Part shown: positions 37,774-49,300 of the stretch, in pieces | How the letters are laid out: each line of letters starts with the position of its first letter | How positions within the stretch are numbered: position 1 is the first letter of the stretch | From: Silene conica | Taxonomy: Eukaryota; Streptophyta; Magnoliopsida; Caryophyllales; Caryophyllaceae | Direction: 5' to 3' | Length of the DNA: 64,000 bases | Assembly: GCA_029255685.2 (NCBI GenBank) | Contig: CM055318.2 | Coordinates: 27,702,001 to 27,766,000 of the forward strand | Translations under genes and position numbers: made by a program | Notes under the pieces: generated by a model | What the model saw: the letters and a program-made list of their open reading frames with translations, nothing else | What the model was told of the DNA's origin: nothing | Databases searched by the model: none

Positions 37774-38303
37774 CATGGTACCCCTCAATTTTTTTGAGTT
37801 TCTACATGGTACCCCTACACTTTTTAAAACATACACAGTACCCCTAATTGTGGACATTATCACTACGTGTACCCCCTAAACTTTATTTTTCGTCAAATAA
37901 ACACAATCTTGGGCGTTAAATGATTACTTAGGCGCATAAACAAACTTGACATTTATCATCCCATGACATAGGACTCTATTAGAGTTAATATCCATTCATT
38001 GGACGTGATAATTTGGCAAAGATAAATAATTTTTCCGTCAACATTTTTTTAGCCCATAAATATCTATAAATATTAGGATCGAGATTGATATTGAGCCTAA
38101 TAGAGTCCTTATGTCATGTGATAGTAAATGACAAGCTTGCTTACGCATTCAAGTTATCACTTAAAGCATAAAAATGAGTTTAATTGACGTAAAATAAAGT
38201 TTAGGGGTACACGTAGTGATAATGACAACAATTAGGGGTACCATATTTGTTTTAATAAGTGTAGGGGTACCATGTAGAAGGTCAAAAAATTGAGGGGTAC
38301 CAT
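37774..38303. mobile_element. MITE with ~120-bp inverted repeats (GGTACCCCT family)
   Basis: Left CATGGTACCCCTCAATTTTT and the reverse complement of the right end agree for over 110 bp, including four GTACCCC boxes and ATTATCACTACGTGTACCCC. The stem would be far longer than the unpaired centre. It lies in the AT-rich tail of LTR D. Its exact ends and target duplication are uncertain (AAAT on both sides is possible). Confidence 0.8.
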
Positions 38304-39416
38304 GTAGAATATCCCAAATATTATTTACGAAAATACGGGATGTTACAGGTTGAATCTTAATGTAAGATTTATATTTAAAATTGAAACGTGTCAATTGTTA
38401 AATATTAATCGATATTTTTGAAATATCGAAATTAGAATGAGAAAGGTTCGTGGTCATAACATACGATGTATATCGTATTGACGATTATTATAATAACCAT
38501 AAGTTGAGTCGGTAATTATGAATTACTAAAATAATTTGTTAAATATGATTTAATTAATTTAGAAATAATATTTATATGATAGATATATTTTAAATTAATA
38601 CAATTGAATTATGTCACATTGAATGTTACATATTACACAATTGTAGAAAATTACAATTATAAAATAGAAGTCCATTTTACTACATAGTGGACCGTGTGGA
38701 TGTACGTGGTTATGAGTTGACTATAGTTGTTTTATGCATCTTAAAACATTATGATTGTTTAGGCTTGATGGCTAATAGGTAGTCATACAACCCTAAGAAT
38801 ATGGGTAAGACAAAAGAGAATCTAACTCTTCCCCATGTACCAAAACCACACGACATACACAACTCACAAAACCAATTCACCTTATATGTGAAATGTACAC
38901 ATTACATTTCATTCCAACTTTATGCATTTTTCTAGTAAGAGAAAAACTCATAAAATCCTCTTAAAAGTTTTCTAGTAAGAAAATATTATTTACTAGTAAT
39001 TTATAACAAGATTATAATAAAACTATAATAGTTATAATATTCTCGATTATTGTTCTAATACGATTAGAACTCGGTTTTGAGGAAACCGATTATTTATCAC
39101 CTAGTCCGTGAGATTTACGGTATTAAGGGTACGTCTTGGGTGCATCGTAAAGGAGGCAAGCTAAATTGGTTGCTCCGTGGAGGATCGTCCTAAGCTTATT
39201 TGGACCGAATGTAAGGGTCCTAATCTCTCGTTTCCGCAACTTTCATTTGCATACATAAGATCTAAATGAATTAAAGAGTTAATTTTGTTAAATTAATTAA
39301 TACGACTAATTAAGTTTGTTAGGTTGGTATGGCCGAGTAACCAACAAAATATTCATCAAAAACATCCTTTAAAGCAAAAAAAAGTCATCTCAACCATCCA
39401 AAACGATGTGTCCTAC

Positions 39417-42400
39417 TCAATTACTTCCATATTCATGGGGATCTCGACGCAAAACTCGTGAACTGAGAGCATGTGGCATCAAGAGTGTGTAATTTTCTTG
39501 CATCTTCTTGATTAATTCATCCGTCACTTTGAATCGCGCTTCAGTATCCTCCTTTAACTTCTGATTTTCTTCTTTAAACTTAGCATTATCCTCTTGCACT
39601 CTGCTAAGTATCCCAGTACCAACGTAAGAAGTAACGGTAGATCCGGCTGTTGAATAAGTAGACGGCCTCTTGATATACATATCAGCAACACTACCGATGA
39701 CATACAAATGCTCCTTATGAAAACCACCAACAATTTTAGCAAAAAGTTCAACTTCTTCAAAATCTTCTCCTTTTTCCAATAGTTCTGCCTTTCGAGCTTC
39801 AAATTTGTTCTAAAAAAAACAAACACCAATAAGAACTATAATACTTAAACTTAATGTTGAACACAAATAAATGAAATGCTAATGGTAGTATATTATTCTT
39901 AGTTTTGTTTCTTCATCCTTTTTATAAGAGAGCACACCATTATGAGTATGGATTTGAATGAATAATTCAAAAGCTGTTGGTATTTTTCCTTCTTCACTGT
40001 CTCGAATCTGTTAAATCAGATTTCATAGATTATTGGTATATAAAATACTAGTTTAGAACCCGTACAAAGTTGCACGGGTATGTATAGATGAAGTTTTACA
40101 ATTTTATATTATCAATAATGTAGCAATAATAGTATATAACATTATGTAAATGATCTACGTTAGATTAAAATTAAAATATTGTCTAACTGCGTTAACCATA
40201 AACTAATTCAATAATGCCGCAATCGATTGACGAAAAGAATTTATATATAGTCTCTGTCAAAGCATGACTCTAGGAAACAAAAGAAAGATTAAAAAAACTA
40301 ATAAAAAAGGTTATGTGTGCTTTAGACCTGTCAAAACATGGCTCGACCCGTAAACCTGGCCCGAGCCGATTTGATCCGATTTTTCATGGTTAAAGACCCG
40401 TAAATCTTGACCCGCGACCCAAAATGACCCGAATCCAAAATAACCCGTTATTTTATGGTTGAAATTCGAATCGACCCGTTCGACCCAATGATTTGAAGAT
40501 AAATTAAGAATATTATTAAAATATTAATATTTTTATATTATATTTGAAATAATAAATTTAATCTTAAGTTTATAATTAAAAAATTAGTTTAAAAATCAAT
40601 TTTATATAACTTTAAACCAATAAATCATAAAATAATTATTAAAATAATGAATATAATAATATTATTAATATAAAATGATAAAATAAAAGACGTGATAAAC
40701 TTTTCTCAGATGTATTCTGATCCCGACCGACCTGACCCGTATCTGTCTTACCTGTATTCTTACTCGACCCGAGACTCGGCCGGCCTGAACTGTTTCGTAG
40801 GCGGCCCAAGTCATTAAACTTTTACACATATATGAAAAAAAACTATACCAACTTAATCGTACATGTATATCCATTTTTACATTAACATTATCCTAGTATT
40901 TAAGACTGTCTTAATTTAAGTCGATTCTCACAACAAATTATAATAGAGGGGAAAAGGGAAAGGGTTGTAAAATGTCTTAAGTTAAGACGATATTAAGCAA
41001 GACATACTATCAAAAAGTAATCTCCATTTTTTTATATTAAAGGTAAAATTTTCATGTCATTTGTCTATCCAATTTAATACAAAATATTTAAAAAGAAAAA
41101 CACAAAATTTGCAAGAAATATGTAGCAGTTAAAAAAAATTATGGTACGTAATAGACCTATACTATAGTCGAATTCAATGAACACCAAAAGAAATTTTATA
41201 CAGTAAATTATGTGAAATTATATTACAAAGTATAAAATTAATTAAAAGCTCAGCATAAATTAGATTATGCCTGATGTACTACTATCAGTTGTAGTTGTAC
41301 GGTTTCTGAATTTTATAATAAGATTTCCGAGTTTTGTTTTAAAGATTATGAATTTTATTATAAAGTATCTAAATGTGTTATTTAAACATTATGCTAAAAA
41401 AATTACAATATATCTCAAAAACATTACATATAAGCTCAATTAAATTTGCGTTTTGACGGAAATTTTTTAAAATATAACTTATAAGCTTAAAAAAACTCAA
41501 AAAAATACACATACTTAAAAATTGAAAAGTACAAATTAAAAGTTAGGCCTGAAGTATCATATCTGATCAATGTTCCTTTTTTCGAAATAGAATGCCAAAA
41601 TCATATAAAATCTACAATTGACATTTATCTTTTTTATATCTTGAAATTAAATGACAAAAATAAAAATATTAATTAATTTCGTTGATAAAAGTTCTGATGA
41701 ATAAATTCCTTGAAAAAGTTTACATCTTCTGAAAAAGTATAACTCGATATATGATTAGTATTTGGATAAATCAACAAAGCGATGCGAAAAACTTATTACA
41801 TCAAAATTCAATACAAAATTTATAGCGGAAATTGATGTATGACTAACTGAAGATTATGACATTAAATGTTAAGTTAGCTTTTTTTAAGAAGATAAATATC
41901 TAAAATGGTAATTTTGAAAATAAATATATGTATGCATGTTTAGAATTTGGATTAGGCGGGAAAAAAATTAACCATAGCGTGACACGTGTCAAGTTTAATG
42001 AATAGCGGTTCTTCTTTTATACTTTATATATAGATCGATTCTATTTTCAAGATTTTTTGTTTAAGAATATATTAGTAAGAATATTTGGTTTAAGAATATA
42101 CAAATATTTTTAAAGAATATTTGGTTATCACGCTTTGTCTATGTTTCCATATATAATTGATTCAGCTCCCCTACATCATTCAATTTTCTATTTTAAAAAA
42201 TATTTTGCAATATTTTCCAAAATCGATTTTACAACATGCGAAGTTGGGCGGGAAATTTTTTAACGTGGGTGCGACACGTGTCCAATTAATATTTAGCGGT
42301 TGTTGTTATATACTTTTATATAGATGTTAGGAGTAGTAATATATTAAATGTTTGGAGTATTAATATATTTAATAACAAAAGAAATATAGATTTGATTTGC

Positions 42401-42859
42401 TTACCATTCGTTCTGCTAGCTCAATACTAGAAATAGAACCCATGTTATGGGTTCCTGGAATTTTGTCACCTACCGCGTGCTTTGTCCGATTAGCTTTTCC
42501 GCTTGCAGACATCTTTTTAAAAGCATCACTATTTCTATATGCTTTAAGTTCGGCGAAAGAGGTCGATGGCATCCAGTCGGGCTTTTCATCATCAGTGTTG
42601 GTGTAATGGAGTATGTCCCGAAGACGATCTTTGGCTTTATTAAGGAAAGCCTTCTTAACATCCGCCTCGGGGTCCATAGGATACAAGTCAAAGAGATTTG
42701 ATTATCTATTTTCATATCAAAATTATAAAAAATACCTTAAAAACATTCCACCATTTTACATGGACCTCTTCAGGATTCTTTGTCCAAGTTGGGCAAAAAA
42801 CGGTAAAGTTAGTCCTTGTCGTAGTCGCAACTAGGCTTGAAACGTCCGGATGACCAAAC
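39417..42859 (-). pseudogene. CACTA-2 second-gene exons (Transposase_24-like), decayed
   Basis: Exon-like segments on the minus strand in order are: 42736-42859 (TNFTVFCPTWTKNPEEVHVKWW), about 42412-42675 (YPMDPEADVKKAFLNKAKDR ... FAELKAYRNSDAFKKM), about 39905-40008 (GKIPTAFELFIQIHTHNGV) and about 39417-39810 (ending in a coiled coil LSRVQEDNAKFKEENQKLKE). The order and motifs fit the Transposase_24 family of plant En/Spm second genes, thought to bind subterminal repeats. A Helitron lies in an intron. A stop at the 42675 junction and loss of the upstream part at 42989 indicate decay. Confidence 0.7.
40048..42324 (-). mobile_element. Non-autonomous Helitron, 2.28 kb
   Basis: On the minus strand it starts TCTATATAAAAGTATATAAC and ends CCCGTGCAACTTTGTACGGG then TTCTAAACTAG, that is a 3' hairpin followed by CTAG, inserted between A and T without duplication. 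This is the Helitron signature. No Rep/helicase gene is present. A second 5'-like end (TCTATATATAAAGTATAAAA) lies inside at 42034. The interior 40330-40800 has GACCCG-rich words suggesting a decayed hAT-like MITE. The rest is AT-rich with nothing recognisable. Confidence 0.8.
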
Positions 42860-43929
42860 CTAATACGAAAATAGATGCACAAGTTTTTCTTATATGCTCA
42901 AATTAAGGTGATATTTGACTCGATTTAAATGTAAAAGAAATACAAATACGTTTGACACACTGGTCTATAACAGACGCAGCACAAACACTGTAACATCCCG
43001 CATTTTCGTAAATTATATATTAAAGGTTTTAATTTATTTTACAAAATAAAATAATTTTTTAATATTTATTGTTAAGTCATTTTAAAATATTCCGTTAAGA
43101 TCCGTCTTAAGAACCTTAAGTCCTTAAGACGTAATAACTTGGCAAGTTAAATCCGACTCATAAAACCGTTCACATCTTGTAACCCGTTTCATTTAACGGA
43201 AATGACTACTTAACCCTAACCCCCAAACCCTTTTGTCGACACAATTGCTTCCTCAAAAATAAGAACACTGATACTTCTCTTTCTCATTTCTCCTTCAACT
43301 TTTCAATCTTTAAATCGATTTTCAGAGATCATCCGTATTCCAAATCAAAGTATGTAGTACATTTCTGAAATCCTCGCGAAATTTCCAAGTCATCCGTCTC
43401 TTTCAATTTCAGTTTCGTTCAACTTGAAAACGGGACTGTTTTTGGTAAAATCCGTTTCTAGCCTCTAATAATCGTTTATCTTGTTGTAGGAGAGGGTTTA
43501 GAAGATCCAGAGGTGGTTAGTGTCGTGATTGAAGAGGAGCTAGGAGTATAATCGCTTTAGAGGTGACGATAATGAGAAACTCGGCCTTTATTTGTTATAA
43601 TAGCATATTTCATGGTTTTGATGATGTGAGTTTCTGATTTTGCATATTGTTGTTGTTGTTGTTTGGACATAGAATCATGCTAGGATTGCCAATATGTGAT
43701 GTTCATATTCTTAGGAAGTTATTCACATGCTTAGATGTTGATTTTCAGAAATTTCATCCTTAAGACGAATACAAAGTATGAACTTAATCTGGCATAATTG
43801 TGGAAATTGATGCTTGCTTGTGATTATAAGTATTGTATATGCTGGGTATTGTATGTTTGTTGCTATTTAGGAAGATTAGTATCGATTTGGTGAAAATTGT
43901 AGTTTATAGTGATACGCGATTTTTGGCTC

Positions 43930-44062
43930 AGGGACACTGAGCCGGTCGACCGACCGGCCGCCGGTCGACCGGCTGATAGTGTTTCTTGATGTTTTTCGCG
44001 TGTTTGAATTTTAGGGAACTTGGGTGCCCAGCCGGTAGGTCGGCTGCCTGCAGACCGACTGG
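43930..44062 (-). repeat. GC-rich hairpin array 2 in LTR K
   Basis: Two units are visible: CTGAGCCGGTCGACC...GGTCGACCGGCTGATAG and GCCCAGCCGGTAGG...GACTGGGAGCCC, fewer than in the other copies. The first ends at 43975, precisely where the 1,614-bp duplication begins. Confidence 0.7.
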
Positions 44063-44104
44063 GAGCCCCTTCTTATAGAGATTTGCGTAAAAGAATTTAT
44101 GGGA

Positions 44105-44700
44105 TTTGGTTCCCCAGCCGGTATGCGTTAACATGTCGCCTCTGAGCCCTATATGTGTATGTTTGTCATGTATGGGGGTATGCGTTGAGATGTCGCCTCT
44201 GAGACCTATACGTGTATGATTGTCGTGTCTGGGGTATGCGTTGAGATGTCGCCTCTGAGCCCAGACATGTTTGAGTGATCGCGTCGGAACATGCCTTAAG
44301 TTGGCCTCTGAGTCTGACGAGTAGAGCAGCTGCACAACGGGGCAGTCAGGATGTAATACCTTACCCGGAGTGCATATGTTGATGCTAGGACATGCCTTAA
44401 GCTGGCCTCTGAGTCTAGTGTCTTGTGATGCAGTAAAGGGACATGCCTTAAGTTGGCCTCTGAGTTCTGTACTTATTGGGTGCTAGTCCATACGTTGAGT
44501 TGTCGCCTCTGAGTCTAGTGTCTTGTTGATTAGCAGGTCTATGCCTTAAGTTGGCCTCTGAGTTCTTGCTTGTGAATTTGGTATCTAGGTTATGCGTTAA
44601 GATGTCGCCTCTGAACCTTTATACTTGCTGAATGTTTGGTATCTAGGTTATGCGTTAAGATGTCGCCTCTGAACCTTATACTTGTTGAATATTTTTGTAT
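44105..44700 (-). repeat. Hairpin array 1 in LTR K
   Basis: On the plus strand the loop reads ATGCGTTGAGATGTCGCCTC or ATGCCTTAAGTTGGCCTC. Stems include TGTCTGGG/CCCAGACA (44226/44260) and GTATCTAGGTT/AACCTTTATAC (44581/44614). The array is repeated at 57890-58485 by the duplication. The frame at 43928-44335 on the minus strand crosses arrays and is not a gene. Confidence 0.75.
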
Positions 44701-44708
44701 CAAGGTCT

Positions 44709-45589
44709 TGTTGGGGCTGGTGTCCTTGACAATTAAGTACAATGACTTATTAAATCTCTTTAAGGATCACAAGGGCATACTTCTGTATTATTACCAGTTG
44801 ATCCACGTTTATCAATAACGGTTGGCTTGCTAGATAAGTTTGACGTTATTGTCATACGGATGGCGGTGGTCAACTGGTCCCTATACGTCACACCTATAGG
44901 ACACGTTTGAGAGATGTGAAGGTATGAAAATACAGTCACATTTTGCCGGATATGACTAAACAGTTAGTCAGAGGTATTGACTATTAAATTAGTAAATAAG
45001 ATGTTGAGATTATTATTTAATACGGATTAAATAATTTTAGCTAATACGGATTACATGATTAATTCGTAAATTAAATATAAACGGTTATATTTAATTAAAT
45101 ATTGTATTCGCGTATTAATATAAACAGTTATATTAATTTGGGTAATTATACAATATCGTATTTTATCAGACCGTTATTAATATCTGATAACATGTTACGA
45201 TTTATAATTAAAATACCGCGAACAACTTAAAGCTAAATGGGTCGAATCACGCATTGGAATAAGGTAAGAGTGGAAAGCCCACTCCTACCCTATGTCCAAT
45301 TTCGGCCGGCCATGTGTAGTATATAAGGAGAGTCCTTCTCCTTATATCCACTACTCTTGTTGCACTGTAAAATAATCTCAGGGTAAAATTAGGGTTTGAG
45401 AGCATTCTTCTCCCAAAACCTCAGATCTCACATCTAAAACCTCAAGGGCTCTCCCTATATTGCAAGGCAATTGGAGAGGATTTCTAGCACACGCGGCCAC
45501 GTCTCAAACTAAGTCTTGGGTGCAAGTTATAGGAGGGAATTTGCATTAATTCCTGTTCTTAGGCCTTTTGCGCGAGGACTAAAGGTTGT
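44709..45589 (+). repeat. Truncated duplicate of copia F 5' LTR
   Basis: It begins TGTTGGGGCTGGTGTCC and is cut by CACTA-3 after AAAGGTTGT. The complete LTR is at 58494-59474. Confidence 0.95.
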
Positions 45590-45599
45590 CACTACTACA

Positions 45600-46045
45600 A
45601 AATATCGATACGAAGACGGTTAAAAACCGTTCTCGTATGAGTGGCGGAACCGTGCTCCCCATGGCCGTCCTCTTTACCTAAGAGAACGGTTCAACCGTCT
45701 TCCTTGTTGTCCACTTTCCAGCACGGTTCAAAGAAGAACCGTGCTCTTTTGCCACTTTCCAGCACGGTTCGTATAGGAACCGGTCTCTTTGTTTTGTCCT
45801 CTATGTACTATAACCGTGCTCTTTGCTTTACATTTAACCCACTTTCCAGCACGGTTCATAGAGGAACCGGTCTCTTAACTCGTCCTCTATGTACTAAAAC
45901 CGTGCTCTTCGCTTGACATTTAACCAACGGTCCAGCACGGGTCAACCAAGAACCGTTCTCTTTGCTTGACACTTTTCAAAACTTCGCGCCATATTATTGA
46001 ATTAATAGAGCACGCTTGAGAACATAACCGTTCTCTTTGCACCTG
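45600..46045. repeat. Left subterminal repeats of CACTA-3
   Basis: Many copies of AGCACGGTTC and AACCGTGCTCTT, in both orientations and often as short inverted pairs, occupy about 440 bp. They are presumed binding sites for the element's second protein. The right-end counterpart is at about 57360-57730. Confidence 0.9.
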
Positions 46046-46304
46046 CTTTTTTTTTTTAATAAATTAATTTATAATTCTTCCAACCTATTATATATAATTC
46101 TTCCTGCAAATAAGTTACATAGCTAATAGCGTACAATGACATTGCTCCAACAACTATATTCATCAGGTCCAAAATTAGCCATATATAGAGAAAAATCTCC
46201 AAATACTACATCATTCATATATATCAACATATTTTCCGATCCATAAATTCTAGCTACGTATGTACTTAAGCTAAACTTCTAGCTACGACTTAAGCTAAAC
46301 TTCA

Positions 46305-49300
46305 TCATGCATCATTCATGGCTGACTTAAACTGGAGCGCAAAGTTAGCCCATATATCCCTCACCTCGTCAATTTGCTCAAGCGAATATGTCACCGGGGC
46401 TCTAAGCATGAACTATATACAAACAAATTTTCAAAAATTGGTTAGAAATTTTTTATCCAAGACTCCTATATAAGTAAAATGATAGAGGTAAGTAAGTAGA
46501 TGAACTAAAAATCCAAAAACATACATTTGGAGTAACCGTAACATATCTTCCTTTGACGATGTCCAACATGTATCGACAAATATAGTATCCACATAAAACG
46601 GAACCAAGAGGCTGCAAAGGGGCCTGAAAGGGGAGCTCATATTATAAATAAATTAAATACTTCACATGCACTATACTTAATAAGAGAAACAATATGTTAA
46701 GATACCTTAATCTTTTTCCAAACAACGCCGTTGGCCTCATATTTTGCAAGTGCATCGATAGAGTTCCTTTTCTCAAAGGCCCTGTATATATAGATAGCCA
46801 GGTTTATATATTTATTCAGTTTTAGTTGATAATGAAGCGTTAATTTCAAGTATAATAGAAAAACAAGCTAAGGTCTATGATTGATGGCTTTTGGGTGGCT
46901 TAACTTTTGTTCCTAGCCTACAGAAACATTTTAAGGCAAATGCAGGGGAGTAACGGGAGGTATAATATATGAAGGCAAAATAAAAAAGATCAGAAATAAG
47001 TTAGACATGCATACTTGGTAATTGTATCCATGAAAAATTGACGAGGCTCTGTATGTTCGGCAGGATCACACCAATACACTGTACTTTGAGCCGGATTGAT
47101 CACGCCCAACATCCAATGCTTACTACAAGTTATAGAAAAATACAACGAAGATATCAACTTAAATATTGACAAAAATAATAAAATAATTAATCAAGTCATC
47201 AATAATAATACTATGAAAAGAAATTTATAATTACGTACCCCTGGGCATATGGAGCAAATATAAGTTTCCGACCTTTTCCACAATCGGTACATGTCATTGC
47301 CCTAGCAACATAATCGGATCGATAATTTTCATCCGGAGCAACGGATTCTGAGGACAATGTCTCTGGGCACAAGAATCCATAGTGACTACTAATTTGCATG
47401 GTATCGGCAAGATCACTCAAATACCTACAACAATAAGAATCCATAGTAACTATCTAGTACTAGTTTGCATATTATCAGATATATACTAATAATGGGATTG
47501 CAAAGGGGCAGCTTAAACAAAGAGACCGAACCTCATAAAGAGTGTAATGTGAGAGGCACCAATCATTTGTTCATCTAACAAATGAACAACCTCTTCATAG
47601 CTAAGGTAGCAAGTTTGTTTATTGTGTAACACATGTTCATCAATGGGAACATTGATCATTGTCCCACTTGCCTTTAAAACCCGAGCCTCAGTTTCTAACA
47701 ACTTCAAATCCATGGTCCTCTGCTTTTGCTTAAAATTGTGACTAACTTCAATTCCAAGGAAAGAAGATGGCGAAATCGAGGGCGAACACTTCTGAGGCTT
47801 GGACTTCTTTGCTGCTGCTTTATTTTTTCCTTGATCATTCTTTTTCATGGTTATCTAAATGTTGGCATAAATAAATTAATAAATTGTATAACTCTCAGTG
47901 TATCTTATATCATTATACTAGCTAGAAATCGTAGTTACCTTATCAACAGGACTATGTATATGAGTTTGCGGCCACTGAATAAATGAACCCTTAGCATGAG
48001 TCAATGTTATCATATCACCAACAGGCAATGGTAAATCAACATTTTCCGACCCAGAATAGATTTCCTTGATTGACACTTTTCTAAAACCATCACAAAGGGC
48101 ACTGCCATGAATGGAAACAAATTCGTCCTTCTTTGATAGGTATACCATTCCTGAAGCCACTATCTTCGATGAATTTTTTGGCAGTGATAGCACACAATCT
48201 TTCCAAGCCTGAAAATTTAAGTTATAGTAGAATTTCAAACTTTTTTCATTTACTTTAAAGTAGCGTATTTAATGAAAAGCTTACATATATATACCTGTTC
48301 TGTTACTGGGCCAGGAATCTTCAAAACATTGGTCTTGGGTGTACCATAATCCTCCTCTCGGGGTGGATCCTCAGTCACTTGTAGTGATTGCACTCCTTTT
48401 AGTGAGAGTGATTGCCTGTGAGACCCCTGTATAGATAGATTAGTGTTTTCAAACTTTGAACTAGATAGTGTTTTAAATGCAAAGCTTACATATCCTTCTT
48501 AATGAAAACCTTTTACAACCTGCCGTGGTGATATGCTTGGAATCTTCAGAACATTGGTCTTGGGTGTTTGATAATCCTCCTCTCGGGGTGTCTCCTCTGG
48601 GCGTGGCTCTTCACTCACGGGTAGTGATGTAGAATTTGTCGATCCCTCGGTACTCATAGATGCTCCTCCGTGCATTAAATCGTCTAATACTTTAGTACTT
48701 GGCTTCTCACCAGTTAGCCAAAACTGCATCATCACTGATTTCAGCTTTTCCAAGTCATCAATTTGGAGTTGCATGCAATTGATCTTCTCGTACAACTCTT
48801 CTCTTGTCGGTTTTTTGGTCCCTTCCCAAAATACTCAGTTATTGAAATACCTTGAGGAATTCCTCGCACACGGCCCGGATGCTCAGGCTTGCCTATCGCC
48901 TTAGCGAGTATGTCTTCCCGTCCTTCGGGCACAAATAAACCAGCCTCAACATCCTTTTCAAGGGATTCCTGCAAATCAGCAATATTAATTAAGTTTTTAG
49001 CATCCAAAAAAAATGAATAAATAGCACTAATAAATTAAACAACTGAACTAAACCGAGTTAAATTACAAAAATGTTCAACTTACAATTTTCAAAGCAACTT
49101 CCTTATCATAATCAGTCATGTCCCCTTTCGCTGACTTGTGAGCCCTTAGCCAAGTTAAATATCGATCAACTTTTTCCACTTGTTTTCCCTTGGCAGCTAA
49201 ATCTTCTTTCTATCAAAAAAGAAGAGAGTTCATGAAAATTCATGCCAACTTTTGACCTGGAAGTTAGCTAAAAAATGAAACCAATACATAGAACTTACGA

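Larger units (their letters stand above)
35037..38347 (+). mobile_element. Long solo LTR D (hairpin-array family)
   Basis: It begins TGTATAACCCCTCGTCGCAGCGG and ends AAATACGGGATGTTACA, flanked by GGTTG (35032-35036; 38348-38352). It is the most complete member of the family: leader, CAGTGGGGGTTACTAGAGTTC, hairpin array 1 (35710-36213), GGTTTCCCTTTCGG, GC-rich array 2 (36472-36865), then the tail. A 530-bp MITE lies near its end. No protein-coding internal region is associated with any copy in the window. Confidence 0.9.
34739..39346 (+). mobile_element. Solo Copia LTR (copia B family), interrupted by LTR D
   Basis: It starts TGTTGGGAAATGTGTCC and ends GAGTAACCAACA, flanked by AAATA (34734-34738; 39347-39351). 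After removing LTR D it is about 1.29 kb, matching the 1,240-bp LTRs of copia B. No primer site or gag follows, so it is a recombination remnant. Confidence 0.92.
34158..42988 (-). mobile_element. Degenerate CACTA element (CACTA-2), interrupted; right end outside
   Basis: The left end GTCTACAAGAAATAACC is a decayed form of the CACTACAAGAAA start common in plants. Subterminal words TTCCTACGGA/TCCGTAGGAA crowd 34175-34510. Minus-strand exons with Transposase_24-like similarity follow (39417-42859). A solo Copia LTR and a Helitron interrupt it, and the LTR starting at 42989 cuts the gene's upstream part. I did not find its other terminus. Confidence 0.7.
42989..44708 (-). mobile_element. Minus-strand long LTR K (hairpin-array family), 3' and middle part
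   Basis: On the plus strand it starts TGTAACATCCCGCATTTTCG, the complement of the family's end. It then carries CCTTAAGTCCTTAAGACG, AACTCGGCC, GC-rich array 2 (43930-44062) and array 1 (44105-44700) in reverse order. It is interrupted by copia F's LTR at 44709. The part from 43976 is repeated at 57761-58493. Confidence 0.85.
43976..45589. repeat. Left copy of 1,614-bp direct duplication around CACTA-3
   Basis: It spans part of LTR K and the first 881 bp of a copia F LTR. It matches 57761-59374 at a constant offset of 13,785 in every line compared, with one difference seen (45546 T, 59331 A). LTR K continues leftward only from this copy; copia F continues rightward only from the other. Confidence 0.95.

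Noticed and set aside
40330..40800. GACCCG-rich segment inside the Helitron as a separate hAT element
   Set aside because: Words resemble the hAT-like MITE at 15824 but I could not find paired termini or an 8-bp duplication.
43928..44335. 135-aa minus-strand frame, repeated in part at 57701-58120
   Set aside because: It only reads through hairpin arrays of LTR K and is duplicated because the DNA segment is duplicated.
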